Shown here: in pieces, positions 14,795-22,198 of the stretch
Layout of the letters: each line of letters opens with the position of its first letter
How positions within the stretch are numbered: position 1 is the stretch's first letter
IMG/VR virus record: IMGVR_UViG_3300010885_033367
Span: 1 to 22,240 of that record
Origin: a virus
Direction: 5' to 3' (one strand)
Length of the DNA stretch: 22,240 nucleotides
Position numbers and translations under genes: made by a program
Notes under the pieces: model-generated
Seen by the model: the letters and a program-made list of their open reading frames with translations, nothing else
What the model was told of the DNA's origin: nothing
The model's database searches: none

Positions 14795-15985
14795 ATGGCC
14801 TTTGGTCAAGATTTCCTTAAAGGATTCTTTGGCGCTGATGGTTTAAAAACCTACGATCACGCCAGCAAAACATTTCAAACCAATGGCTTTGAACTTGCTC
14901 CACGGCAAAAGTTTTTATTCCATGTTTATTTTACCATAAACACTCAGCAGATTCCTGCTCTGCGCGGTGCCTTTCCTAATTCAGATAATGCACAAATTGG
15001 TCTCATGGTCAAGACTGCTCAACTGCCATCATACACCATGGGCGTGGAAACTCTCAATCAATACAATCGTAAACGGTTGGCACAAACCAAAATTGATTAC
15101 AATCCGGTGCAGATAGAATTTCATGACGATGGTGGCGATCTTGTGCGTAACATGTGGTACAACTATTTTAAATACTACTACAAAGACCCTAGCCAAAAAT
15201 ACGATAACTTGGCCAACACCAATGGACAAATGGCTGCCATGATTGGAACACCGGCTGGATTCAGTTACAACAATAGAGATATCTATGACAACAGTCGCGC
15301 AGTCAACGACTGGGGTTATATTGGTGAATCCTACAATGATGGCTACACCACACTAGATGGCACACCAAGTGGTAAACCACCTTTCTTCCGCGACATTCGC
15401 ATTTATGGATTGAATCAGCGAAAGTTTGCTGAATATATTTTGGTCAATCCCATGATCACCGACTGGCAACATGACACATATGATTACAGTGCTGGCAATG
15501 GCATTATGAGCAACCGAATGACCATCAAGTACGAAACAGTCAAATACTACAGCGGAGCCATTGGCGGAGTCAGACCTGACACCAATGTGGTTGGGTTTGG
15601 GGATCCTGCCTATTACGACACAGTACCTAGTGCGTTGGCCAGGCCCGGCGCTACTCAGACTGTGTTAGGACAAGGCGGATTGCTCGACGCTGGAATTGGT
15701 ATTATTCAAGATTTAGAAAGTGGCACAGTGGGCGGCCTAATAGGAGCAACACAAAAAGCTGGCACTGCTTATAATACATTTAAAAATGTCAATCTTAGAA
15801 GTGTGGTCAATGGAGATTTAAACAAGGCAGCCAACAATGTTATTCGCGGTGTACTGCCCGGTGCACTACGTGGAGCAAGTTCTTCGCCGCTGACATCGCC
15901 AGTAGGTATACCCACACAATCTTTAGACTATCGTAGTGGCGGCATATTCTTTCCTACGCCACCTACTAGTACAACACCAGGCTAA
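14795..15985 (+). CDS. Tail-tube-fold structural protein, possibly baseplate/tube initiator
   Basis: The protein has 396 residues and starts six bases after the tube gene without a clear ribosome site, so translational coupling is likely. Residues ~35-270 look like an enlarged tube-type beta barrel: KFLFHVYFTINTQQIPAL, GLMVKTAQLPSYTMGVETLN, IDYNPVQIEFHDDGGDLVRN, FRDIRIYGLNQRKFAEYILV, then MTIKYETVKYYSGA. That strand order resembles gp19, gp48 and gp54-type proteins. In T4, gp48 and gp54 start the tube at the baseplate. The last ~110 residues are a glycine/alanine-rich, weakly amphipathic tail, as in T4 gp54. The exact role is uncertain: it could also be a tail-completion or second tube protein. 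Confidence 0.65.
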   Translation: MAFGQDFLKGFFGADGLKTYDHASKTFQTNGFELAPRQKFLFHVYFTINTQQIPALRGAFPNSDNAQIGLMVKTAQLPSYTMGVETLNQYNRKRLAQTKIDYNPVQIEFHDDGGDLVRNMWYNYFKYYYKDPSQKYDNLANTNGQMAAMIGTPAGFSYNNRDIYDNSRAVNDWGYIGESYNDGYTTLDGTPSGKPPFFRDIRIYGLNQRKFAEYILVNPMITDWQHDTYDYSAGNGIMSNRMTIKYETVKYYSGAIGGVRPDTNVVGFGDPAYYDTVPSALARPGATQTVLGQGGLLDAGIGIIQDLESGTVGGLIGATQKAGTAYNTFKNVNLRSVVNGDLNKAANNVIRGVLPGALRGASSSPLTSPVGIPTQSLDYRSGGIFFPTPPTSTTPG

Positions 15986-15987
15986 CC

Positions 15988-16353
15988 ATGACCACAGTTA
16001 ATGCTACCAACTTCTCAATAGATCAAACTGTTAGAATTTTTGATCAATTTTATAACTATGCGGCCAACGTACCATCACAGGAATATGATGCAGTGTTGAG
16101 TTATTTTAAAAGCGTGTTTACTACTGCAGCGGCCGCAGAAAATTTTACTTCAAGTCTGTTTAGAGTAGCCGACGAGTCCGACACTAGTGCAATGACACTG
16201 TTACAAACTTTTCAACAAGCTGGTCAAGCTGAACCACAAATAACTATCCTAATGGCCTATTACCTTAACAGTGTGCGTAGCACTTCTACATTGCTAGGTG
16301 TACTTGCTCCAACAACACCAAACTTCTACGCGGCAAGAAACGTAAAGGCCTGA
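15988..16353 (+). CDS. Small helical protein, unknown (121 residues)
   Basis: The ATG follows the previous stop by two bases (TAACCATG). The protein is predicted mainly helical: QTVRIFDQFYNYAANVPSQE, YDAVLSYFKSVFTTAAAAEN, LLQTFQQAGQ, ITILMAYYLNSVRSTSTLLG. No signal peptide or clear transmembrane segment is seen. It lies in a tight late operon between a tube-like protein and gp4. I suspect a virion or assembly role. I do not recognise the family. Confidence 0.75.
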   Translation: MTTVNATNFSIDQTVRIFDQFYNYAANVPSQEYDAVLSYFKSVFTTAAAAENFTSSLFRVADESDTSAMTLLQTFQQAGQAEPQITILMAYYLNSVRSTSTLLGVLAPTTPNFYAARNVKA

Positions 16354-16355
16354 CC

Positions 16356-16802
16356 ATGGCCATGAACTACCGTCAAGGCGCTTATGCTGTAAAAAACACT
16401 GCCAAGTATGTGGGCCGTGGCACACCAAGATACAGATCCGGGTGGGAACTTACCTTTATGATGTTTTTAGATTCAAATGAAAATGTCCTACAATGGGCCA
16501 GCGAAAGTATCAGTATACCTTATCGCAATCCACTTACTGGCAAGCAAAGTGTTTATATTCCAGACTTTTTGGTAACCTATCGCGGCCCCAACAACACTAC
16601 AAAGGCCGAGCTGATAGAAATTAAACCCAAAAAACAAAGCGTACTTGAAAGCAAGGCAAGTGACCGTGACCGTGCTGTTGTAGCATTAAATTATGCCAAG
16701 TGGGATAGTGCAACCAAATGGGCCAAGAAAAATGGCCTTACCTTTCGTGTGATCAACGAAGATCAGATTTATCATCAAGGCAACAAAAAGACCGGTAAAT
16801 AG
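16356..16802 (+). CDS. 4: Head completion protein, T4 gp4-like
   Basis: The protein has 148 residues, about the same length as T4 gp4. The features RYRSGWELTFMMFLD, VLQWASESISIPY, VYIPDFLVTYRG and AELIEIKPKKQ are the gp4 pattern. E31, D70, E88 and K90 form a PD-(D/E)xK nuclease-like set. In T4 gp4 acts after packaging to make the head competent for tail joining. In T4, head completion at this step involves gp4, gp2 and the neck proteins. Two starts are possible (16356 and 16362); I keep the first. It follows the preceding gene by two bases, which suggests coupled translation. Confidence 0.82.
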   Translation: MAMNYRQGAYAVKNTAKYVGRGTPRYRSGWELTFMMFLDSNENVLQWASESISIPYRNPLTGKQSVYIPDFLVTYRGPNNTTKAELIEIKPKKQSVLESKASDRDRAVVALNYAKWDSATKWAKKNGLTFRVINEDQIYHQGNKKTGK

Positions 16803-16805
16803 GTC

Positions 16806-17306
16806 ATGACTCGTAAATTAGAATCTCTTTTCAATTTTCCGCCCACAGAAGAAAGTGCCCAGGACGAACCAGTCTTGACCACAGCAGAAACACAGGCCGC
16901 TATTGTAAAAATAGACGATACCCTTGACAAAATTGATGCCGCCCTGCCGGCCATCCGCAATTTAGACGCCAGCGATCGAGAACTAGACGACATTGCCGAC
17001 TTGGCCAAAGAAAGCTACCAAAATCTCAGCGATTTAGGGTTTAATGTAGACAGTCGCTATGCTAGTGAACTGTTTGCAGTGGCCAGTACCATGCTAGGCC
17101 ATGCACTCACAGCCAAAACAACCAAACTAAACAAGAAATTAAAAATGCTGGATCTACAGTTAAAAAAACTCAAACTAGATCAAGATGCGGCTAAAAATGC
17201 ACCTGAGGATGCTGTCCAGGTAGGCGAAGGGCAAGTTTTAAACACCCTAAGTCGTAACGATTTATTGGAACGCTTGATAAGTTCAAGAGACCAAAAAACT
17301 GAATAA
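16806..17306 (+). CDS. 16: Small terminase subunit, T4 gp16-like
   Basis: The protein has 166 residues, against 164 in T4 gp16. The C-terminal two thirds match the family layout. A helix with SDRELDDIADLAKESY is followed by DSRYASELFAVASTMLGHAL, then a long basic coiled coil (TAKTTKLNKKLKMLDLQLKK), then a C-terminal NTLSRNDLLERLI. T4 gp16 has the corresponding SPRHMEVFATLMGQM, KLHKDMKD and PTELMDEI segments. The small terminase recognises phage DNA and stimulates cutting and packaging by gp17. The large subunit (gp17) is not in this window. Its 16 neighbour is gp4 here, not 15 and 17 as in T4. A weak AGG lies just before the ATG, and coupling to gp4 is likely. Confidence 0.78.
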   Translation: MTRKLESLFNFPPTEESAQDEPVLTTAETQAAIVKIDDTLDKIDAALPAIRNLDASDRELDDIADLAKESYQNLSDLGFNVDSRYASELFAVASTMLGHALTAKTTKLNKKLKMLDLQLKKLKLDQDAAKNAPEDAVQVGEGQVLNTLSRNDLLERLISSRDQKTE

Positions 17307-17307
17307 G

Positions 17308-17315
17308 CATAAATA
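17308..17315 (+). promoter_or_regulatory. Late promoter box (CATAAATA) before the putative internal-protein cluster
   Basis: CATAAATA follows the terminase stop by one base and precedes ATG 17335 by 19 bases. AGGA is at 17322-17325. No further box is visible until the window end, so the genes to 22198 may be one late transcript. Confidence 0.6.
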
Positions 17316-17334
17316 TCATATAGGAACCCGACCG

Positions 17335-17940
17335 ATGAAAAATTTTCAACAATACCTCGCAGAATCTGAGCGCACATACAACTACAGAATCAAAATTGTA
17401 GGTGATGTTGCTCCTGATTTCGTCAAACAGCTAGAAGAAAAACTTGCACAGTTTGACATTGTAAAAATCACCAAGCCAAAAACCACACCGGTGCAACTCA
17501 AGCCTGCTGACTTCCCCAAGCACAGCAACGACAGTGTAACCAGCATGGACGTGGAATTTCGTTATCCAGCTATTGAGCCACAGATCAAACAGATCGCTCA
17601 ATTGTTGATGATGGATCCAAATCGCATCATCATGTTGACTACACCGCATGAAGAAGGTATGGATTCAGAGCGTGAGCGTATTGCGGCACAGAACAAAGAT
17701 TTGTTGGACACGGATTATCCTGCTGACACCGCAGAACAAAAAGCCCTGATTGCGGATTATTCTGCTCCATATGATGAGCATGCAGTATTAAAGAACACAT
17801 ATCGTAGTGACTTTACAGTGGCCGGTGGTAAGACTCCGCCTGCAAAAACTACAAATGATTTGCCAATGGGCAACGACAGCCCAATGACCAAAGTAAAACG
17901 CCCACCACGTCCAGCTACTGGTGCCAACCCAAGAGGATAA
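17335..17940 (+). CDS. Putative capsid-interior protein with T4-like targeting peptide (201 aa)
   Basis: The N-terminus MKNFQQYLAE aligns over all ten residues with the T4 internal-protein capsid-targeting sequence MKTYQEFIAE: five identities and five conservative or similar changes. It ends in the L.E site expected for a prohead protease. After it, residues ~15-105 (TYNYRIKIVGDVAPDFVKQL, then EKLAQFDIVKITKPK and EPQIKQIAQLLMMDPNRIIM) look like a ferredoxin-like beta-alpha-beta domain. Residues ~120-201 are acidic, then proline/basic and probably disordered. I know similar proteins from marine T4-like phages only as unknown structural proteins. Packaging in the head and cleavage after residue 10 are inferences. 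It is followed four bases later by the 637-residue gene. Confidence 0.72.
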   Translation: MKNFQQYLAESERTYNYRIKIVGDVAPDFVKQLEEKLAQFDIVKITKPKTTPVQLKPADFPKHSNDSVTSMDVEFRYPAIEPQIKQIAQLLMMDPNRIIMLTTPHEEGMDSERERIAAQNKDLLDTDYPADTAEQKALIADYSAPYDEHAVLKNTYRSDFTVAGGKTPPAKTTNDLPMGNDSPMTKVKRPPRPATGANPRG

Positions 17941-17944
17941 TAGA

Positions 17945-19858
17945 ATGACATTTTTTTACGACTTAAACAAGAGATTGGCCACACTAGCTAGCAAACAAGA
18001 CGCAGAACAACTTGCAGAACACGCAACACCTGCTCCACAGCAACCTAAAAAAGGTTCATTGGCACAAGCACTGAACGAGCGTGACCTAGGCAAACACAAC
18101 AATGCTACAACAGGCTTCAAAGCCTTGGCCAAGAAAGCCGGCGGTGGAAACATCGAAAAGGGCAATCGTATTGCTGGCGCACAGTTGGCAAAAATGCGAG
18201 CCAAGGGCCAAGTTGAAGAAAGTGACATGGACGAAAGTGCATTCCAAGCAGCCATTGGTAAAAAGAAATACGGCGAAAAGGGCATGAAGGCTTTGCAAAA
18301 GGCCGGCCGTGAACATGCCAGCGACAAGACCATGGACAACATTCGCAACCGATATGACAAGTATGATGAGAGTCAAGGCATAGCTGATGAAGGTAATGCA
18401 TTTACAGGCAAACTTGCTTCAACACCAAAGGGTGGTAAGTTCAAGTTAGGCGATAAAGAATTTAAAGACACAAGCGAAATTGAAGAAGGTTTTAAAGAGA
18501 TGGATGCTTGGATGGCCAGTCGTGAAAAAGAAAAAGGCACAGGTAAGTTTGATAAAAAAGAACGCACATTGCCAGACGGAACAAAAGCCACTACTTACAC
18601 TCGTAAACACGAAGATGACGAAGAAGATGACAAAGACGCACCAGAAGCTAAAGGTGGCGCTCCTAAGAAAAAAGGACGTCCAAAATCTGCTGCATCAAAA
18701 GATTCAGAGCGTGTGACCAAAGGCAGTCACAAGTATAAAACAGTTGACGGCAAGCGTGTTAAGAAAGAAAAAACCAAAGAAGATCTTGATAGCGATAGTG
18801 TTATGATGACTCGTCCTACAAATTGTTCTAGCGAAAGTATTGAACACGGTGAACAGGCGGAGTATAATGACGAAGCTGGTATGACCAAAGATTCTTTGCA
18901 CACTATCATGCGTCATGCCAAAGAACTTGAAAGTGCCCTACGCGACAACGAAAACTTGCCAGAATGGGTACAAGAAAAGATTGGTCAGATCAAAGGCATG
19001 ATGAGCAGTGTTACTGATTACATTATCAGCACACACGAGCGTGACGCAGAACAACAAGTTATGCCCGAAGTGGCTCCTCCTGGTGCCAAAGCCGAACGCA
19101 TGGTCAAAGGTATTAAAAAGTCGTTGAGCAAAGATGGTCACCTGAGTGGTAAAGACAAGGCTATTGCTTATGCCACTACTTGGAAAGCTAAAAAGGATGG
19201 CAAGGTAGAAGAAGCTGGCAAGCCAGACTTTTTGGATCTAGACAAAGATGGTGACAAGAAAGAGCCAATGAAAAAAGCCGCCAAAGATAAAAAAGAAGAA
19301 AAAGTTGATGAAACAACTGTAGCCGGTAGTGTAGCTACAGCACCAGCCGGTGCTAAAAAATCCGCTGGTGGTTACAATTTTGGCGGCGGCGTGTACGAAG
19401 GATTAAACACTCAAGTTGAATCAATGATTACCGAAGGTATGAATGTTACTGTAAACATGAACGTTGGTGAGGATGGCGAAACTCGCAAGAGTATTACCGT
19501 CAGTGCCGAAGGCGAAGAAGCTGATCAGTTGGCCGCATTGTTAAAAATGGCTGGCTTACATGGTCAATCCGCTGAAGCTTGCGGCACATGTGGTAACACA
19601 CCATGTGGTTGCGAACAAACAGTTGATGAAGCCTATGGCGACACAGACGAAACGCTGAACGATCCGGATTGGCCAACTGACACAGAAACACTTGAGGCAG
19701 AACCAAATCTACGTACATACTCAGGTGGATTGAACGGTCCTAAGAGCACTGGTCAAACAACTGTTCCTGTTGTGGCTAGTCAAGAACGTCGTTTGCATTC
19801 TGAATCAGTAGAGCTTGAGCGTAGTTTGTTCAAGACTTGGAAAAATTATAAAGGTTAA
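17945..19858 (+). CDS. Large charged protein with AT-hook-like, EF-hand-like and Cys motifs; putative prohead core or internal protein
   Basis: The start is ATG 17945 (MTFFYDLNKRLATLASKQ) after AGGATAATAG. A GTG at 17921 would overlap the upstream gene and is less likely. The protein has 637 residues and is very rich in K, E, D, G and A. Residues ~45-140 hold two related helical segments (GFKALAKKAG and GMKALQKAGR). Residues ~241-248 (KKKGRPKS) match an AT-hook. Residues ~313-370 are a helical domain, and ~403-412 read KDKAIAYATTW. Residues ~430-443 (DLDKDGDKKEP) match an EF-hand or dockerin-like calcium loop. Residues ~487-537 are a beta-alpha domain with NVTVNMNVGEDGE and QLAALLKMAG. Residues ~546-556 form a C..C....C.C cluster. 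Several L/I-x-E sites (LAE, LNE, IEE, ITE) could be cut by a prohead protease. I infer a packaged or scaffold-core protein; none of this is proven. Confidence 0.75.
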   Translation: MTFFYDLNKRLATLASKQDAEQLAEHATPAPQQPKKGSLAQALNERDLGKHNNATTGFKALAKKAGGGNIEKGNRIAGAQLAKMRAKGQVEESDMDESAFQAAIGKKKYGEKGMKALQKAGREHASDKTMDNIRNRYDKYDESQGIADEGNAFTGKLASTPKGGKFKLGDKEFKDTSEIEEGFKEMDAWMASREKEKGTGKFDKKERTLPDGTKATTYTRKHEDDEEDDKDAPEAKGGAPKKKGRPKSAASKDSERVTKGSHKYKTVDGKRVKKEKTKEDLDSDSVMMTRPTNCSSESIEHGEQAEYNDEAGMTKDSLHTIMRHAKELESALRDNENLPEWVQEKIGQIKGMMSSVTDYIISTHERDAEQQVMPEVAPPGAKAERMVKGIKKSLSKDGHLSGKDKAIAYATTWKAKKDGKVEEAGKPDFLDLDKDGDKKEPMKKAAKDKKEEKVDETTVAGSVATAPAGAKKSAGGYNFGGGVYEGLNTQVESMITEGMNVTVNMNVGEDGETRKSITVSAEGEEADQLAALLKMAGLHGQSAEACGTCGNTPCGCEQTVDEAYGDTDETLNDPDWPTDTETLEAEPNLRTYSGGLNGPKSTGQTTVPVVASQERRLHSESVELERSLFKTWKNYKG

Positions 19859-19863
19859 TCAAC

Positions 19864-20157
19864 ATGGCTATTCAAGTAATCAATGCCGCAGGCAACGTAA
19901 CATGGACCACAGACAAAGCAGAAATCAATGCTAACAGTGCAGATGTTACCTATCAGGTATTTGCCAAAGCTCTGGGAAATGCCGCTCCGGTGGGCAACTT
20001 GTACGCCAATGTGGTCAGTGTTCCTAACGGAAGCACACGAGAAATTTATGTTGGCGCCGGTAACTACCTAATTATGGTAGGGACTACATTTACTGCCAGA
20101 GCATTGGGCACAGCCAGTTCAGCACAATCAGGTGTCTACAACGCCGCCGGAAACTAA
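19864..20157 (+). CDS. Small beta-rich protein, unknown (97 aa)
   Basis: The ATG lies five bases after the previous stop. The sequence is beta-strand-like throughout (VTYQVFAKALGN, NLYANVVSVPNG, REIYVGAGNYLIMVGTTF) with few charged residues. This is compatible with a small beta-sandwich, such as a head decoration or virion accessory protein. No family recognised. It sits between the charged 637-residue protein and the first of three paralogous proteins, and is probably co-transcribed with them. Confidence 0.7.
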   Translation: MAIQVINAAGNVTWTTDKAEINANSADVTYQVFAKALGNAAPVGNLYANVVSVPNGSTREIYVGAGNYLIMVGTTFTARALGTASSAQSGVYNAAGN

Positions 20158-20159
20158 AC

Positions 20160-20540
20160 GTGCGAGCCCGAGAGTTTATTGCCGAAGGTGGTAGAGGCGG
20201 AACCAGATCTGCTCCCAACCACGAATTTGAACAAGCACATCCAGGTCTAGTTGGTCCAGGCGGCCAAGGCGATGTGTATTGGGGCCGTTATTACGACCAT
20301 TATCGTGTATCAACATTGGCCGGAATGCATCCAGACGATATTGCTAAAATGGATGAAATTAACTTCTTTGGCAACTTGCCAATATTCAGTGCATACACTG
20401 AATATGACCGTAAAAAACTCAAGGCAATCATGAAAAAGCTTCGCATGAAGCCCACAGACTACATTGGTCCTGGCAGTCTTGAATCAACTGACACCAACCA
20501 CACCAGCCCAGTAACTGCGTTCAAGGGTTACGCAAAGTAA
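20160..20540 (+). CDS. Tagged paralogue 1: putative internal head protein (126 aa)
   Basis: It starts at GTG 20160, two bases after the previous stop. The start is fixed by its conserved N-terminus MRAREFIAE, shared with the genes at 21417 and 21812 and ending in the I.E site typical of T4 capsid-targeting peptides. The C-terminus HTSPVTAFKGYAK is also shared with the other two. Between the tags lies a segment with YDHYRVSTLAGM, then YTEYDRKKLKAIMKKLRMKP, corresponding in position to parts of its paralogues. The middle is much more divergent than the ends. Function unknown. I infer capsid packaging and removal of the first nine residues by the prohead protease. It is followed one base later by the hydrolase gene. 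Confidence 0.78.
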   Translation: MRAREFIAEGGRGGTRSAPNHEFEQAHPGLVGPGGQGDVYWGRYYDHYRVSTLAGMHPDDIAKMDEINFFGNLPIFSAYTEYDRKKLKAIMKKLRMKPTDYIGPGSLESTDTNHTSPVTAFKGYAK

Positions 20541-20541
20541 A

Positions 20542-21420
20542 ATGTGTATAATCATCGCCAAATACTTTGACGGTATTGGTTGGGCCGGCGCCAAAAATCG
20601 CGACCGTAACTATACTCCTGTGTTGGATTTTATTGAATCCGACGAAGACGGTGTTGAACGCATGATGATGCATGACGAGATTACCGGCTACAAAGAAGGC
20701 ATCAACAGCCACGGTATCAGTATCTTAAACACAAGTCTTGATGTGTACGATGATGAAAGTGAAGTCGAAGCAGGCACTGCCAAAGCAAGTCCTGATGGAA
20801 AAACTATTTCTGAAGCATTGTTGCAAGATACTGCACTTGCGGCAGCAAAAATCATTATCAAACGAAAAATGGGTGGGTTTACCATGGTGTTTGATCACGA
20901 CACCATGTATTTGATCGAAGCCAGTGACTGGGACGGTACCAAACCTTACAAATTTGTAGCCAAACGTATACCCAACGATCAATTGGTTGCTAGAACTAAT
21001 CACGGCGTTTGGTTGCCTGGTGCAGGATATCAACGTAAACCTGATAATCAAAGTGAAACACTCAGCAGAATCAGCAGTGAAACTAGATTGTTGTTGGCCG
21101 AGGCTGTGGTAGAAGCAGCTGAAGATCCAGAAGATTTAGTGGATGGCATGTGTCAAGTTTACATCAATGACTCCCAGCTAAATATAATGAGAACCAGCAC
21201 AGAAAAAAAGAAAATGCGGACTACTAGCCAGCAGTTATGTGTACCCAAGGAACGGACACTGTATTGCAGACCAGTTAGTAGTCATTCAAAATTTGATTTT
21301 TGGCGTCTTAATCGTCCCAATACCGGTGTATGGGTTGAGATATTGAGTAATCGTGCTTTATGGCAGAACACCCAAGGTGATCCTCCATTTGGTCAAATGA
21401 AACTGAAGGATGTAAAATGA
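20542..21420 (+). CDS. N-terminal-nucleophile hydrolase-like protein (C45/AAT-like)
   Basis: The protein has 292 residues and starts MCIIIAKYFDGIG. Removal of Met would expose Cys2 as the nucleophile. GAKNRDRNYTP (16-26) matches the N/G-R-D position of Ntn hydrolases (acyl-transferase, penicillin/bile-acid amidase and TANGO2-type proteins). YKEGINSHGISILNTSL (50-66) matches the conserved G.N..G.A... strand. MVFDHDTMYLIEASDW and LVARTNHGVWLPG (149-161) match later strands, with N153 and H154 in the TNH motif of the C45-like group. The family cleaves or forms amide bonds; the substrate here is unknown. It lies between putative internal-protein genes, overlaps the next ATG (ATGA) and has no capsid-targeting tag. 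It may be a virion-linked or host-modifying enzyme; this is inference. Confidence 0.7.
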   Translation: MCIIIAKYFDGIGWAGAKNRDRNYTPVLDFIESDEDGVERMMMHDEITGYKEGINSHGISILNTSLDVYDDESEVEAGTAKASPDGKTISEALLQDTALAAAKIIIKRKMGGFTMVFDHDTMYLIEASDWDGTKPYKFVAKRIPNDQLVARTNHGVWLPGAGYQRKPDNQSETLSRISSETRLLLAEAVVEAAEDPEDLVDGMCQVYINDSQLNIMRTSTEKKKMRTTSQQLCVPKERTLYCRPVSSHSKFDFWRLNRPNTGVWVEILSNRALWQNTQGDPPFGQMKLKDVK

Positions 21421-21815
21421 GAGCTCGTGATTTTGTAGCAGAGGCAAAGTTTGGATCAGCACAGGATGTGCCTGCCAACGCTAAAAAATTGCCAAATCAT
21501 CAGGCCACAGCTATCAAAGGTGCTATCAGCATGCCTGACATTAGCATGACCAAACAAGGCGGCAGTCCTTACACACAATGGCGTTTTGGTATTGCCATGG
21601 CTGGTGCGCCTGACTTTCCTACACCACCTGCTGGTGCGTTTGCTGGCGATCCGCTGTTGGCCACCTATACTGATGTAGACTTAGATATTATCAATGCCGC
21701 TGCCAAATCAGTTGGCGCTGGCCGCGTTACAAAATTAACAGACAATCGTAGCACTGAACACGAAGGTGTTTACAAAACAAGTCCAGTAAAAGGATTTAAA
21801 GGTTATCCAAGATGA
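21417..21815 (+). CDS. Tagged paralogue 2: putative internal head protein (132 aa)
   Basis: The ATG overlaps the hydrolase stop (ATGA). The N-terminus MRARDFVAEAK and the C-terminus KTSPVKGFKGYPR match the other two paralogues. The centre has YTQWRFGIAMAGAPDF, aligned with YDHYRVSTLAGM and YQTYRVGVALARA in its paralogues. It then has YTDVDLDIINAAAKSVGAG. Synonymous and non-synonymous differences at the tag DNA indicate protein-level conservation and not recent copying. It overlaps the next gene (ATGA). Packaging and cleavage after VAE are inferred from the T4 model. Confidence 0.78.
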   Translation: MRARDFVAEAKFGSAQDVPANAKKLPNHQATAIKGAISMPDISMTKQGGSPYTQWRFGIAMAGAPDFPTPPAGAFAGDPLLATYTDVDLDIINAAAKSVGAGRVTKLTDNRSTEHEGVYKTSPVKGFKGYPR

Positions 21816-22198
21816 GAGCCCGCGAGTTTATCACCGAAGAAAAAGCCCTGCCAGCTGATCAAGGCGACCCGTTGGCTTATGTATATAGGATAAACGGATT
21901 GTTCAGCAGCGATACCTATCAAACTTACCGAGTTGGTGTGGCCCTAGCCCGTGCCAGGAGCGATGCAGTAAAAGATGATGTGAATCCTTACATGTTGCCA
22001 TGGGACGACCAAGAAATATTTGGCGAGCACGGAGTTATAGCCGGAGTTGGTGAGGACGTCAGCAATCTTATAGATCAAGCCTTGCAAATGACCGACACTC
22101 CAGGTGGCAAACAATTAGTAGGTTCGGCTGCTAGCGAAGAACCTAAGTCTGTGGAAAAAACAAGTCCTGTAAAGGCATTTAAGGGTTACCCAAGGTAA
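21812..22198 (+). CDS. Tagged paralogue 3: putative internal head protein (128 aa)
   Basis: It starts at the ATG overlapping the previous stop. N-terminus MRAREFITEEK, C-terminus KTSPVKAFKGYPR. The centre has YQTYRVGVALARARSDAVKD, then a P/D-rich loop, then a helix VSNLIDQALQMTD. This is the same layout as its two paralogues, with little sequence identity between tags. The stop overlaps the start of the next gene (TAATG), so the whole cluster is translated from tightly coupled cistrons. Function unknown. Confidence 0.78.
   Translation: MRAREFITEEKALPADQGDPLAYVYRINGLFSSDTYQTYRVGVALARARSDAVKDDVNPYMLPWDDQEIFGEHGVIAGVGEDVSNLIDQALQMTDTPGGKQLVGSAASEEPKSVEKTSPVKAFKGYPR

Noticed and set aside
17956-19858. 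Long frames on the minus strand and in other plus frames across the 637-residue gene
   Set aside because: They follow from the biased codon content (few stops opposite K/E/A-rich coding sequence) and have no start signals or recognisable motifs.
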